Below, piece by piece: positions 24,901 through 36,300 of a DNA stretch of 64,000 nt. The position numbers were made by a program, and so were the translations under genes. The stretch comes from Centrapalus pauciflorus (lineage: Eukaryota; Streptophyta; Magnoliopsida; Asterales; Asteraceae): positions 284,086-348,085 of the forward strand of contig JAANYP010000282.1 in NCBI GenBank assembly GCA_020465985.1. The letters run 5' to 3'. The notes beneath the pieces are model-generated. The model did no database searches. It was not told where the DNA came from and saw only the letters and a list, made by a program, of their open reading frames with translations. Numbering within the stretch: position 1 is the stretch's first letter; the number at the start of each line of letters is the position of its first letter.

Positions 24901-26321
24901 TTACGGTATACATGATCTACCTTAACTAAAGTGTTGCTAGCAGTTTCAATATCAAGTATAGCAGACAGCTTAGACAGTGGCATAGCAAGTTGTTGTGCAA
25001 AAGCAGTAGACACGAAAGAACGGTTGGCACCCGAATCAAAAAGAACTCGTGCAGGCATGGAATTTACAATAAACATACCTGTGACCACCTCTGGGTTTTC
25101 TCTAGCTTCCTCTGCAGTGATTTGAAAAGCACGAGCAGGTGTCCTCTGTGACTGACCCCGGCGGTTAACTGAACCACCACTCGAACCTCCAGACGATCGT
25201 GTTGATGATGGGACAGCAGCCGTTGGAGCATTCTTTCTACAAATACCTGCTATAGTGACCCCACACCCCACACTTATAGCAAGCATCACCCTTCCTTGGG
25301 CAATCATTCTGAAAATGTCCCAGTTCCCACAGCAAAAGCAAGCACGTCCGTTAGGGCACTTGCCAAAGTGCTCCAGATGACATTTATTGCAATACTGCGG
25401 CTCAGTGTTGATGGAGTATGCACGCTCACGACCGCGATCAGATGAACCAGACTGTCGGCGATACGACTGTTGAGGTGAGTACTGTGAAGACCGGGAAGAA
25501 CCAGAATATCCTCCCTCGCGTTGGCGCTTCGGCGGTGACGGCTGTGTTGGATTGGTGGAAGCAGCAGCAGGCCCAACAGAGTAGCCCGACATAATCAAAA
25601 TCTGCTCTACATTTCTGGCAGCCTCAAGTAAGCCAGCAAATGTAGGGTAGCGAACGTTGCTCATAACCCTCCTAATCTCAATGTCAAGACCAGCCTCAAA
25701 CCTGATCACTTTCCTTTCTTCGGTGTCCACCTGATGAGGTGCGAACAGACTTAACCTCGTGAACTCCACAGCATATTGGGACACCGTCTTAGTCCCCTGT
25801 ACCAGCGCCATAAACTTTGCTTCCAACCTCCGGCGCTCATCAACCGGACAGTACTGCTGAGTGAATAGGTCCTTGAACTCAGCCCAAGTCATAACAGAAA
25901 TCTTCTCCAATGTCAAAGCATTCACCATGGCATTCCACCACATAATTGCGTCATTAGTGAACATAGCAGTTGCATAACGAACCATGTCCTTCTCAGCACA
26001 GTCGCTGATTCGGAATGTTCGCTCAGTTGCGGTTATCCATTCAAGTGCAGCAACAACATCTCCTAATCCATTAAACTCCACGGCCCCATTTCCTTTGAAG
26101 TCCTTGAAACGACAACCCTTGGGCTTGTTAGATGACCCAATGTTGTCATCTCGTTCCTCGTTGTTACTCCCTTCCTTCTCCTTGTTCTTTCTCTTATCCT
26201 CTCTTCTCTTAGCATCGGCCTCATCTCGAGCCCGAAACTGATCTTGTATCATTTTGTTCTGTTCAGCCATCAAGGCTAACATCATTTCTCTGGCTTCTTC
26301 GGGTGTCATTCCTCCAGACAT
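21972..26321 (-). CDS. TEK-B gag-pol polyprotein (1449 codons)
   Basis: Starts at ATG 26321 (SGGMTPEEAREMM). Gag core is at about residues 70-240, with a basic Ser/Gln-rich linker after it. Protease DSGANRSF is near residue 429. RT has VLFVKKKDGTMRMCIDYRELN (about 640) and FIDDIL (about 765). RNase H has YTDAS (about 910) and YTDHKSLKYIF. The integrase H-H-C-C finger is at about 1090-1140 and the D-D-E residues are in ITMDFV, SDRDSRF and DGQSERT (about 1170-1270). It is one uninterrupted frame, unusual in this window. Odd points: the zinc-knuckle segment is out of frame (25240-25320) and a TAG removes the chromodomain. Encodes the coat, protease, RT, RNase H and integrase of a retrotransposon. 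Confidence 0.95.
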   Translation of the reverse strand: MSGGMTPEEAREMMLALMAEQNKMIQDQFRARDEADAKRREDKRKNKEKEGSNNEERDDNIGSSNKPKGCRFKDFKGNGAVEFNGLGDVVAALEWITATERTFRISDCAEKDMVRYATAMFTNDAIMWWNAMVNALTLEKISVMTWAEFKDLFTQQYCPVDERRRLEAKFMALVQGTKTVSQYAVEFTRLSLFAPHQVDTEERKVIRFEAGLDIEIRRVMSNVRYPTFAGLLEAARNVEQILIMSGYSVGPAAASTNPTQPSPPKRQREGGYSGSSRSSQYSPQQSYRRQSGSSDRGRERAYSINTEPQYCNKCHLEHFGKCPNGRACFCCGNWDIFRMIAQGRVMLAISVGCGVTIAGICRKNAPTAAVPSSTRSSGGSSGGSVNRRGQSQRTPARAFQITAEEARENPEVVTGMFIVNSMPARVLFDSGANRSFVSTAFAQQLAMPLSKLSAILDIETASNTLVKVDHVYRNCTLVIEDVVFNLDLIPIEFSEFDVIIGMDWLIENEAHIVCKNRMIKITTPEGREICIYGDRRSGDLCLLTIAKARKLVAKGCDAYLAYAVDARAEKRTLADVPVVSQFPDVFPEDLSGVPPERQVEFRIDLIPGAAPVARSPYRLAPTEMKEMMTQLQELLDKGFIRPSSSPWGAPVLFVKKKDGTMRMCIDYRELNKLTIKNKYPLPRIDDLFDQLHGASVFSKIDLRSGYHQLKVREEDVPKTAFRTRYGHYEFLVMPFGLTNTPAVFMDLMNRVCRPMLDKSVIVFIDDILVYSKSEAEHAVHLAELLELLRKEKLYAKFSKCEFWLQQIQFLGHVISGAGISVDPAKVEAIKNWESPRSATEVRSFLGLAGYYRRFIKDFSKIAVPLTALTKKNAPFVWETVQQEAFEILKKMLSEAPILALPEGNDDFVVYTDASRLGLGAVLMQRGKVIAYASRQLKQHEKNYLTHDLELTAVTFALKLWRHYLYGTKCQLYTDHKSLKYIFSQKELNMRQRRSMELIKDYDCEILYHPGKANVVADALSRKAYAKDCCYMLTSTMLTSTIIDDVKAAQDVALKDENVGAEDIRVQIKNMETSESGLKGVYGRIWVPKFGGMRNVIIEEAHQSKYSVHPGSTKMYNDLKADFWWPGLKKDIGQYVERCRTCRLVKAEHQQPYGSLQPLPIPEWKWEHITMDFVTKLPKTRRQHDAVWVIVDRLTKSAHFIPIRESYSLEKLAKIYMDEIVSRHGVPKSIVSDRDSRFTSNFWSALQEGLGTRIAMSTAYRPQTDGQSERTILMLEDMMRSCVLDLGGNWDDHLPLIEFSYNNSYHATIKKALFEALYGRRCRTPTCWRETGETPIAGPALLQETNEKIQLIRQNMKAAQDRQKSYYDRRHKPISFEVNDWVYLKVSPMRGVTRFVKRGKLAPRFVGPFRITEKIGNQSYRLELPEEMSGIHPVFHVGNLRKSFTTENED
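25240..25320 (-). other. TEK-B zinc-knuckle segment translated out of frame
   Basis: Before this stretch the polyprotein has CNKCHLEHFGKC. Inside it the ORF gives hydrophobic residues, whereas the neighbouring frame over the same bases shows two CX2CX4HX4C patterns. The change is explained by one base missing in the G-run near 25317-25322 (plus-strand CCC) and one extra base in the A-run near 25240-25242, which restores the frame. The polyprotein stays open but has lost both CCHC knuckles, which bind RNA during packaging. Confidence 0.75.
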
Positions 26322-26520
26322 GTTCTGAAAATATAAACATATAACTTGTTTAGCAACATGTCATCAGTTTAAAGACACCATCCCATTTGTCCCGTACGAT
26401 AGTTAATCTCTTATAATTACTAGATCGTAACCTATCTTAGTTCAGATCATTACTTATCATCACTACATATCATCACTTAATGTTTGAGACCAAGACCTCA
26501 CGGACACTTGGATCTCAAAC
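26322..26520 (-). other. TEK-B leader with splice-acceptor-like site before gag
   Basis: About 220 bases between the primer site and the gag ATG. On the minus strand it ends TTTATATTTTCAG then AAC and the ATG, with a branch-like TGCTAAAC upstream. TEK-A has the same arrangement (TATTATTTCAG, AAT, ATG at 13484). Confidence 0.5.
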
Positions 26521-26536
26521 TACTGCTCTGATACCA
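26521..26536 (-). other. TEK-B primer binding site
   Basis: Minus strand TGGTATCAGAGCAGTA, five bases after the 5' LTR end: the canonical complement of the 3' end of initiator Met tRNA. Confidence 0.92.
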
Positions 26537-26541
26537 TCTCG

Positions 26542-28739
26542 TGTGACACCCTTGCCACAACAACCACCATTAACAAGACACCCAGGATTAATCACCAATA
26601 CATCAATTACATAATGATCTGATTACTTAATTAAAGTGCGGAAGCAATTAAAGTACAAAATAAAGTATTACAACAGTTTCTAATCACTCTACAGTGCTAC
26701 AAAGGTTACATGTCTATATCTAAAAAAAAAAACTTCCATAACATTACATTGTCCCAAATTTATTACAACATTAATCTCAACAATAAGTTACCAAATAAGC
26801 AACTGAGTCTTCAATTCACTTCAAACAACAACCTAGCTAGATGGTCCCGCAGCTGATTTTCCTTTTCCTGTAAAAATTTCAATAACTAAAACGTAAGCGA
26901 ATGCTTAGTGAATACATAGATTGCGCATATTATAAATATTTATGAAGCCCAAGAGTAACCCCGACGACAAACGTCGTATACTCTCTTCGTACACCAAGTA
27001 CGGACCAGAGCCGCAGCCCCTTCGAGCCCAAAGCTCGGCATTTACACATACCATCTGAGACAAACGAACGATCGAGGATGACATACTGCCTACCGGACCT
27101 GGAGGGATCAGCTCCAGCGTCATATAGCACAGTAACATCAGAGTTAACGATGCGACCCACCGGTCCATCACTAGATGCACAACAATCGAACGGACATGCA
27201 ACAAGTAAGAATGTGCATCTAAATCTACGCAAGTTAGTAGAATTCCAACCAAACCAATGAAACAACAGGTCTCAGCAGGCAAAGCTTAACATAAATCAGA
27301 TATAATCATGCGAAATCTACTGTACTCACAGTGGGTGCGTATTTAATCTTTAATCAATTTTATTTCTCCTCGGGCTTTCAACCGGATCCACAAAGTACCC
27401 CACTGTGGGTTAAACAACACCACAAGGGACCTGTTAGTCAGTTGTAACAACACATCGTGTCAATAACTGTTTGATTCCATAAAAACCAAATTTTTATAAG
27501 TTTTGCAAAAATTTCGACCCTAATTCGGATCCATGTCCGAATTCGGATCCCACCCGAATTCGGACCCCAATTCGGTCCCCATGTTAAGTTACAATCTTGT
27601 CAAGTTCGGATCATATACATTTTTGGACCACATCCTAATTCGGACATCCTTTTTTAAGTTGGAACCTTACCCGAATTCGGACACAACCGAATTCGGACCT
27701 ATACTAAGTTCGGGCCATATACGATTTCGGTCCACAACCGGATTCGGACCCACATCCGAAATACAACACTTATAAATATTTTGTATTAAATACCCAGAAG
27801 TTCAGGCCTCATCCGAATTCGGACCTGATCCGAGTTCTTCTCGGATCCGAATTCGGATTCCTCCGTGTTCATACTTGTGCAGTTTTGTCAATTTTTCAGA
27901 TTTAATTCCATCGTTTTTGGTACTAATTCGATACATGATATGACTTATACAGACTAAAACACATCCATTTTCAACCCTTTTAACACCAATATTATCACTA
28001 CTACATATCAAATTAAACCCTTTTCATCCACTTTTATACACCCATCGAACACACACACTAAAAACACACACAAATCTCTAAAAATCGTACTTAGAGGTTG
28101 ATTCAGAAGCTAAAATTTAATATATAACATTTCAGATACTCAATTTGCATTAATCCATAACAACATCAAACATGCAACAACATTTGCAGCCTTAAATCTC
28201 ATTTTCGGATTTTTAACAAATCCGAACCAAAACCATCAATTTCAAAGAATTAGTGAAATGTTTACCTTAAATCGATTCTTGCAGATGTTTTAGTTCCTCC
28301 CAAACAACCTTAATCCAAATTTTCAGTTTCAAAATCCAAGTTTTGATGATCTTCAAATTTTAGAGAGAGAGAGAGAGAGAGAGCCGAGAGATGAGAGAGA
28401 GTTTTAGTGAGAGAGTGTATTTGCTTTCAAAATGGGTGGAAATGATAATTTTCCCCTTTTTATTTCCATCATTCAACTCTTGGCACATTTCACCCTTTCA
28501 CTTATCCGGTTCCATAAAATACTGATTTTTATAAAATAAAGGATTCCATCTTTATTTTATTTTCCTTAACAATTATTAATAATTTATTCACTTAAATAAC
28601 TTTAAATTTTCTCAATTTCTAATTGAAGCAACAAACTTTATAATTAATCCAAAACTCCGTACCAACTTTCATAATTCAACTTAAATTACAAATTTAAACT
28701 TAATAAACTTCAAATATAATAATTTAAATCCGAGGATGT

Positions 28740-28743
<4 letters not shown>
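26542..28743 (-). repeat. TEK-B 5' LTR (2202 bp)
   Basis: Same sequence as 19524-21728 apart from about a dozen substitutions, a longer A-run near 26730 and a shorter GA repeat near 28365. The promoter lies in it, but I cannot pick a TATA box with confidence. Confidence 0.95.
27522..27861. repeat. CCGAATTCGG palindrome array in the TEK-B 5' LTR
   Basis: Identical to the array at 20501-20840. Its lack of change between LTRs reflects the recent insertion. Confidence 0.85.
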
Positions 28744-28792
<49 letters not shown>

Positions 28793-28829
28793 TTTAAGTG
28801 TATATGTGGGTGTATAGTGAACCGACAGA

Positions 28830-28920
<91 letters not shown>

Positions 28921-28953
28921 GACACTTCGTTGCAGGCACAATATTAAATTAAA
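28744..28953 (+). repeat. TEK-A 3' LTR, middle piece (TA and TAA repeats)
   Basis: Right half of the TA array split by TEK-B (to about 28789), 40 bp of unique DNA, a second TA array (about 28831-28898) running into (TAA)n to 28920, then agacacttcg... up to TTAAA at 28949-28953, the left target duplication of COP-C. Confidence 0.85.
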
Positions 28954-29520
28954 TATTAGTGCACCCTGTGTGGTGATAGCAGTACAAGTATAGACATATT
29001 TTGTAGAAGTCAATTTGACTGTTATTACACATTAACAAGTGTTTGATATATGTCTGTCATATGTTTGATTATATGTGTTTGATATTGATTGTATGTATGT
29101 TTGAACTTGGTGTAATGTATTACAATAAGTTCAAACATAAGTTCAAAGATAAGTTCAAACATAAGTTTGAAGCCTAAGATTCGAATTTGTAGAGGACATG
29201 TTCGAAAGGCCTTGGGCTTGTTCGAACTTGTCCTAGGCAAATTCGAACTGGGTGTTATAATTAAGGGTTAATTCGATTAATTATTAGACTTTTGCAATAA
29301 TTTCAGAGCGATTAGTGCAAAGGGCGATCTCGAACTTGCAAGTTTCCGAGAGTTTTGTTCTAGGAGAGAATCACGTGTAGGGACGTTCCGTTGTTCGTCT
29401 ATCACAGAGTGTGTCTCCGTGTTTCGTGTGCGTGGTCTATCCGTCAAGCGGCTAATGAGGATTCCGCACTCGTTGGCAGGTGTCACGTCAAGATAGGATT
29501 CGTAGGAAGGCGATCTTACA
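28954..29520 (+). repeat. COP-C left LTR (567 bp)
   Basis: Starts TATTAGTGCACC (second base A instead of G) and ends GATCTTACA. It has two fewer 12-bp AAGTTCAAACAT units than the right LTR. It contains several TTCGAA words and a TATAATTA box near 29256. The following bases agtggtattctggcc could be a decayed primer site. Confidence 0.88.
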
Positions 29521-32155
29521 AGTGGTATTCTGGCCAGGTTACGATCATGTGACCTGATGTCTTACAGGAGTGTGTGACCTAACCGGAGTGTAAGCTCTTG
29601 TAGGTGTAGTACACCTATAATGTTGTTGAGGTCCTGACCTAGATTGATTATGGACTCTATTCGGTGAATTATTCCTAACCACTTCATTTGGTCTACCTGA
29701 CACAGGTGTTTGTTTCACAGCAGTCTTTGGTGTGGCTTGCACAATCTTCTCAGTATTTTGAGAACTACTTGTGCTTGCTACACTTTATGAGGGCTTAGGT
29801 TGTTCCAGTTTTCCAACAATAGGAGTAGATTCTACCTTTCTATATGGACAACTAGAAGCAACATGACCCCTTTCATGACATCTAAAACAAGACATTTTAT
29901 CAATAGACTTCTTATGTGAGCCCTTTGACTTAGGTGTCTCACTAGTGTCATGATCTTGCTTCCCAACTATAGTGACTTTTTCTTCTTTCTGATTATTAAA
30001 TTCAGGTTTGGCTTCTCCTAGAATGCTATCAGTAGAAGATTGCACAAATTTGACTTTCTTAATCTTGACATTGTTATTAGTCACTTTAGTTTCTTTATCC
30101 TTAACAGATTTGGGTTCAGATGCTACCTCTGATTCAACTGGTTTATCAGTTTTATCCTGAGGCTGAGGCACATAGTTATTATTAAAAGGTGGAGGACTCT
30201 CATTATACCCTAAACCTACTGGTTTCTTAGACTGACGATGTGCATCTAAGATCTTCCCTAGGTTCAGTGAAGAGTTCCTAAACTTTTCTAATTTACTATT
30301 CACCTCTGCAACATTAACCTTTGCTTCGGCTAGCTCTACCTCCTTAATCTTAAGCTCTTTGGTTAACGCTTCTACTTGCTCATACATTAGTTCTATCCTA
30401 ACACACTACTCACTTAGCTTGTCTTTTAGAACTATGACGTCTTGAGCATCTGCCTTAAGCTTATCCCTAAGATCTTCTTTTATGTCTAGGAGGCTAGCAT
30501 TGTTCGATTTTAAAGATTCATTTTGAGCAGTTAGATTACTATGTGATTCTAGCACTAAATTTAATCTATCATTAGAAGTAGCACAGAAAGCACATAAATC
30601 GCAGAATGTAGAAGAGTTCAGAAGTACCTTTGCGTGAGCTGATTCCACGTTTGCCATTTGTGCAGCAAACTCTAGAATAGTCTGACTATCTAACTTCTCC
30701 ACTAACATAGGACTTGTATCATTTTGTACTCTGTCCTCTGTTTCTTCCTCTGCTCTGACACTTCCAGTCTCTGTTACATCAGCCATGAAGGCTCTAGCGT
30801 TAGACTCTGGATGTGTACTCCAGTCGTATGTTCCATCAAGCTGTCTGTCAGATGTGACATTCGTTAACAGACCAGCTATGTTTGCCTGATTACCCAAACT
30901 ACCCGACTGATATCTCCCCTGAGATTGATTCTGGTAGTTCTCAACTTTAGGTCTTTGACACTCTCTAGCAATATATCCTAACCCTGGCATTTATAGCACT
31001 TAACTTTGGATTTGTCGAATCCAATCTTATTGTTGCTGACATTTAGATTTATGCCCGTCCTCTTGATGAATCTCTTGACTCTCTGAGTCACCATGGCCAG
31101 TTGCCATTAAAGATCCATCTCCTCTAAATCATCAGGATCCACCTAATCATAGTCTTCATCACATAGTGCAGGATCGTTGATTTTCATTTGAACGCAATTG
31201 CCATACGCGGCGACAAATGAAGCCAAAAGATTTAGATGAACTTCAGCTGATTTTGTGCTAATTGGCATCCTTGAGTATCCTTGAGACATAGATGCAGACT
31301 GAGTTGGCTTTTCTTCCGGTTTGTAGTACCCTAAGAAAGCCCGGCTCCCTAAGTCGTCTACTTCTACTGAAGTAGATGTTTCGCCCGTAAAGGAAGCTGT
31401 AGCTGTCTTTAATTCATTTGCAACTGAAGGTTTGGACTTCCCAAAATACATGTCCGGATCTTGTACTTGGTCATACTCCCGTTCCTTCTTCAGCAACTTA
31501 AAGTTATAGGCCCTTAGTGTTCCTATAACTCCTTCTAGAGTTAGAGTCTCAAACTTCTCTTCATCATGCTTTATCAGCGCTACGTACATCTCCCATTTGG
31601 CTGGTAAAGCATCTAGAATTTTCTCAATCTTTTCTCTAATTCACGATACTCGGCATCGTGATTGTCTAACTCTGTCAACAAGTGATAGAACCTAGTAATG
31701 GTCTCATCCAGCTTTTCATTTTTCAAAGCCTTGAAAATAGCGAAATGCTACTTGAGCATCTCCGTTCTACCTTTCCGAACCCTCGGATTACCTTCACACC
31801 TTTTCTCAAGTGCATCCCACAACTCTTTCGATGTTCGTTGATTTCTGAATGTGTGCAGGATCTCTTGAGGTAATGCCATTCATATAATCGAGAATGCTCG
31901 ATTCTCGGCTTCATATAGTTTCTTATCATCCACTTTCATCATTTGAAATGATAAGACTCTTTGATGGCCTTCGACTTCTGTTGTAGGTGGAATGTCTTCG
32001 TCGATACATATCCACATCATCATATCATTGAATCGAGCAAAGTCGGCGAACCTATCATTCCACCAATAATAGTCTTCCAACTTCATTAGCTTGGGTGGTG
32101 AATTCGCCTTACCGACTTCATGGTCCATTTCAATAAACTTTTGTAAACTTGTCAT
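29521..32155 (-). pseudogene. COP-C family gag, inverted and degenerate
   Basis: It reads right to left. The start MTSLQKFIEMDHEVGKANSP at 32155 has a copia gag N-terminus (LEDYYWWNDRFADF), then a core block YVALIKHDEEKFETLTLEG near 31589. Next is a first zinc knuckle broken at about 30990 (CYKC, then shift), followed by a long acidic coiled-coil region. A second knuckle CFRCHERGHVASSC lies near 29880. A basic, Thr/Pro-rich end extends to about 29545. Stops or shifts near 31880, 31720, 31140, 30990, 30400 and 29785 disable it. Its orientation is opposite to the pol that follows. It codes for the capsid-like coat protein in intact relatives. Confidence 0.82.
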
Positions 32156-32718
32156 TTTTCCTTAAACTTTTTGAATTAAAACATAATTAATTTAATTTGA
32201 AATTAATTTAAATGAACCCTTTCGAACTTGTGTAAGTTCGAATTTGGTTTATTTTAAATTTGTTTGAAATTAAATTCGAAAAGTAAGTTTGAAATCAACA
32301 AATTTGAAAATATGACAGTTTCGAAGTTTAATCAACTTCGAAAATATGTAAATTCGAACCTGGGCAAATTCGAACTAAGGTAAATTCGAATCAAACCCTA
32401 AAATAATTTCGGGAGGAGCGTATTTTATGACGAATTCGAATTTTTGACAAAATTCGAACAAACCCTAATACCCCCTTATCTTCGAGCGCCGCAAGTTCGA
32501 AAAACGGCCAAAAGTTCGATTTTTTTAACTTTTCAGATTAAACCAAAGTTTTTAGGATTAAAAACTATGATTTCAACCAAAAAGATGAACTAACATGAAT
32601 TTTTCTCCGTTTTGTTGCTTGTATAACTCGAAAATATATCCAAAAACGTGATTTGACCGTCCAAAAACGTCAAGAAACCACAGATGTTACTTGTGAACAC
32701 GAAGAACACCACGAACAC
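32156..32718 (-). other. COP-C family leader with TTCGAA words
   Basis: Non-coding leader between primer site and gag. At 32215-32520 about fifteen TTCGAA/TTCGAAT/AAGTTCGA words occur. No gene. Confidence 0.6.
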
Positions 32719-32737
32719 CCTAATGGCTCTGATACCA
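32719..32737 (-). other. primer binding site of the inverted COP-C segment
   Basis: Minus strand TGGTATCAGAGCCATTAGG, two bases after the LTR end; complement of initiator Met tRNA. It shows that the inverted LTR is a 5' LTR of the minus-strand gag. Confidence 0.88.
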
Positions 32738-32739
32738 AT

Positions 32740-33306
32740 TGTAAGGTCGCCCTCCTACGGATCCTATCTTGACGTGACACCTGCCAATGAGAGCGGAATC
32801 CTCGTTAGCGGCTTGACGGATAGACCACGCACACGAAACACGGAGATACACGCTGTGATAGACGAACAACGGAACGTCCCTACACGTGATTCTCTCCTAG
32901 AACAAAACTCTCTGAAAACTTGCAAGTTCGAGATCGCCCTTTGCACTAATCGCTCTGAAATTCTGCAAAAGTCTAATAATTAATCGAATTAACCCTTAAG
33001 TATAACACCCAGTTCGAATTTGCCTAGGACAAGTTCGAACAAGCCCAAGGCTTTTCGAACTTGTCCTCTACAAATTTGAATCTTAGGCTTTGAACTTATG
33101 TTTGAACTTATCTTTGAATTTATGTTTGAACTTATTGTAATACATTACACCAAGTTCAAACATACATACAATCAATATCAAACACATGTAATCAAACATA
33201 TGACAAACATATATCAAACACTTGTTAATGTGTAATAACAGTCAAATTGACTTTTACAAAATATTTCTATACTTAGACTGCTATGGTCACACAGGGTGCA
33301 CTAATA
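32740..33306 (-). repeat. COP-C internal inverted LTR (567 bp)
   Basis: Reverse copy of the LTR at 28954-29520, with the same length, the same TA start, the same count of 12-bp units and several shared base states that differ from the right LTR. The 28954 and 32740 copies thus form an inverted repeat around the inverted gag. Confidence 0.88.
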
Positions 33307-36300
33307 AGAGACCAGGTAGAGCCCAGGGATATCAATCTGAAATGCTCTATAATAGAAATTATTCGAGGGCTCCACAGCAAATGCCTACACAAAGGCCGAG
33401 AGTGAATTTAAATCACTCTGCACCACAACAGGCTCTCAAACAAACACCCAAGACACCTGAAAGGAGAGATGGGTATTTGAAGGAGTTCCCGTATGTGGAT
33501 GAGAATGGTATTACCAAGTCAGTCATGGCTTGGGTTCCCCGTGATAAGTAACCTCTTTTCTTTCATGTGCAGGAGATAACTACAGGTCTAAACAATAAAT
33601 GGTTCGTCGACAGTGGTTAACTATACACATAACTGGGGAAAGAAGTCTACTCACAGACCTCAAGGGAGGGAACAGGGGATTTGTATCATTCGCTGGAAAC
33701 AAAGGAGGAAATATCACCGGTACTGGAGTGGTCACTAATGGGACTATCAAACTTGATCAAGTTTACTACGTTGATAAACTTGATCACAATCTCATTAGTG
33801 TATCTCAAATATGTGATAAGAAGAAGTCAGTGATTTTCACTGATACTGAGGCGTTAGTGCTAAAACCGGGATTTAAAGTACCTGAAGAGTGGATACTGAT
33901 GAGGGCCCAAAGGAAGAATGACTTGTACATGCTAGACATGAATAAACCGGAATCTTCGATGGGACCAATATGTCTTTTATCTAAAGCTTCAGAGACCGAA
34001 TCCGTTTTATGGCACAGACGCATGGCTCACTTGCACCTGAGAAAAATGAACTATATCACTAAACATGGACTGATGCAAGGTGTTCTGATGAAGAGTTTTC
34101 AGTTTGAAGACAAGTGTGTACCGTGCAAGAAAGGAAAACAACACAAGAAGACACACAAGTCCAAGACTCAGAACTCTATAGCTGCCACTTTCGATTTGTT
34201 GCACATGGACCTGTTCGGACCAATCAACAAAAGGAGTATATGTGGTAGTTGGTAATGTTTAGTTATCACTGATGATTACTGACGATTTTCATGGGTTTTC
34301 TTTTTAGGTATGAAGGACGAGACAGCTGCAAAGTTGATTGGGTTCTTAGACCAAGTCGAAAACTCCTATGGGACGCGGGTAAAACGTTTCAGGAGTGATA
34401 ATGGGATAGAATTCAAAAACACAGTAGTTGGTGTATATTGACTATCTAAAGGCATAGTGCATCAATTTAGTGCACCATATGAGCCACAACAAAATGGGGT
34501 GGCAGAACGGAAAAACAGGACTTTGATTGAGGCAGCAAGGACTATGCTCTCGGATTCAAAGCTTCCTACAATTTTTGGGGGGAGGCAGTGAATACCGCTT
34601 GTCATGTTTTAAATAGGGTCCTTACTGTTAAATCACTGAACAAAACCTGTTATGAAGTTATGAATAAAAGATCACCAAATTTAATTGGCTTCGAACCATT
34701 TGGGGTACCGTGTACGTTAATGAAAACTAAACATCAACTTAAGTTTGGTGAAAAGGCTGACGAAGGTTATTTCCTAGGTTATGTGCCTAACTCACCAAAT
34801 AAAAGGGTTTTTAACAAATCAAATGGTACGGTAGAGATTGTGTATAACATTGATGTAAAACTGGTCCGGAATGGACTTTTGATTATGACGAACTGTTTGA
34901 ATCATTTAACATTCCTTTGGATGGAAATGCAGGTACAATCGAACATGACTTATCGTCATTAAATCTGAATGACGACGGTCAAGGTGTTCCACAGACAAGC
35001 TTTCCAACAACTTCTGATCCTACAATAACAGAAGACAGATCTCCAGCAGAGAATGATTCTGAGTTACCTACAAACGAGAATCAGGCTACAAATTCTAACT
35101 CCGAAGACAATGATCATGAGGAAGAGAATGTAGCATCTGAAGTCGTTCCCCCGTTAGGTGAAATAGGATCAAACTTAGGAGATAATCTTAGGGTTGATGA
35201 GATAGAAACATCTAGAATAAATAAGGATCATCTGGTTGAGAGTATCATAGGAAATCCAAATGTTGGTGTGAGGACTAGGAGTAGTTTGAATAACAACACA
35301 GTGCTGTTGTCGATGATCAATGACTCCGAGGCTTTTCACACTTGCATGTATTCATGTTTCATCTTGCAAGTAAGCCGAAGAATGTGCAAATGGCACTGAA
35401 AGACAATTCTTGGGTTGAAGCGATGCAAGAAGAACTGTCACAATTCAGAAAACTTGAAGTGTGGGAGCTAGTTCCATTACCTCGAGGAGAAGTTGCAATA
35501 GGAACCAAGTGGGTTTTTTAGTGCAAAAGAGATGATCGGGGTATTGTGACTCGCAACAAGGCAAGACTTGTAGTAAAGGGTTTCAACCAAAAGGAAGGAA
35601 TCGATTACAATGAGGTGTTTGCGCCAGTGGCAAGGCTTGAGGCAATCCATTTGTTTCTAGCCTTTGCATCCTTCAAATGATTTAAAGTCTATCAGTTGGA
35701 TGTAAAAAGTGCATTCCTCTATGGCAAAGTGAAGGAACTGGTGTACGTTGAACAACCGCCCGGGTTTACAGATCCAAAGTATTCAGACAGAGTGTATCTT
35801 CTCGATAAGGCTCTGTATGGACTACATCAGGCTCCAAGGGCGTGGTATGAGACACTATCTACTCATCTTTAGGACAACAGGTTTGAAAGAGGGAGAATTG
35901 ATAGTACACTGTTTGTGAAGAGAAAGGGTGAACATTTCATCTTGTTACAAGTGTACGTTGATGATATTATTTTTGGGTTATCGGACAAGCAGATGTACAA
36001 AGATTTCGAGAAGGTGATGAAGTCTAAGTTTGAGATGAGTGCGATGGGAGAGCTGAACTTCTTTCTGGGTTTGCAAGTTGAACAGAGGAAGGAGGGCTTG
36101 TTTATCCATCAGACGAAGTATGTCTACGATATTCTAGAGCGCTTCAGGATGGAGGGAACAAAGCTGACTGCTCACTTTAGCACGCCGATTCAAGTGAATT
36201 ACAATCTCGGACCAGGTATAGAAAGTGATATTGATGTGGATCCGACTTTATATCGGGCCATGATCGGCTCACTTATGTATTTAACTGTATCTAGACCTGA

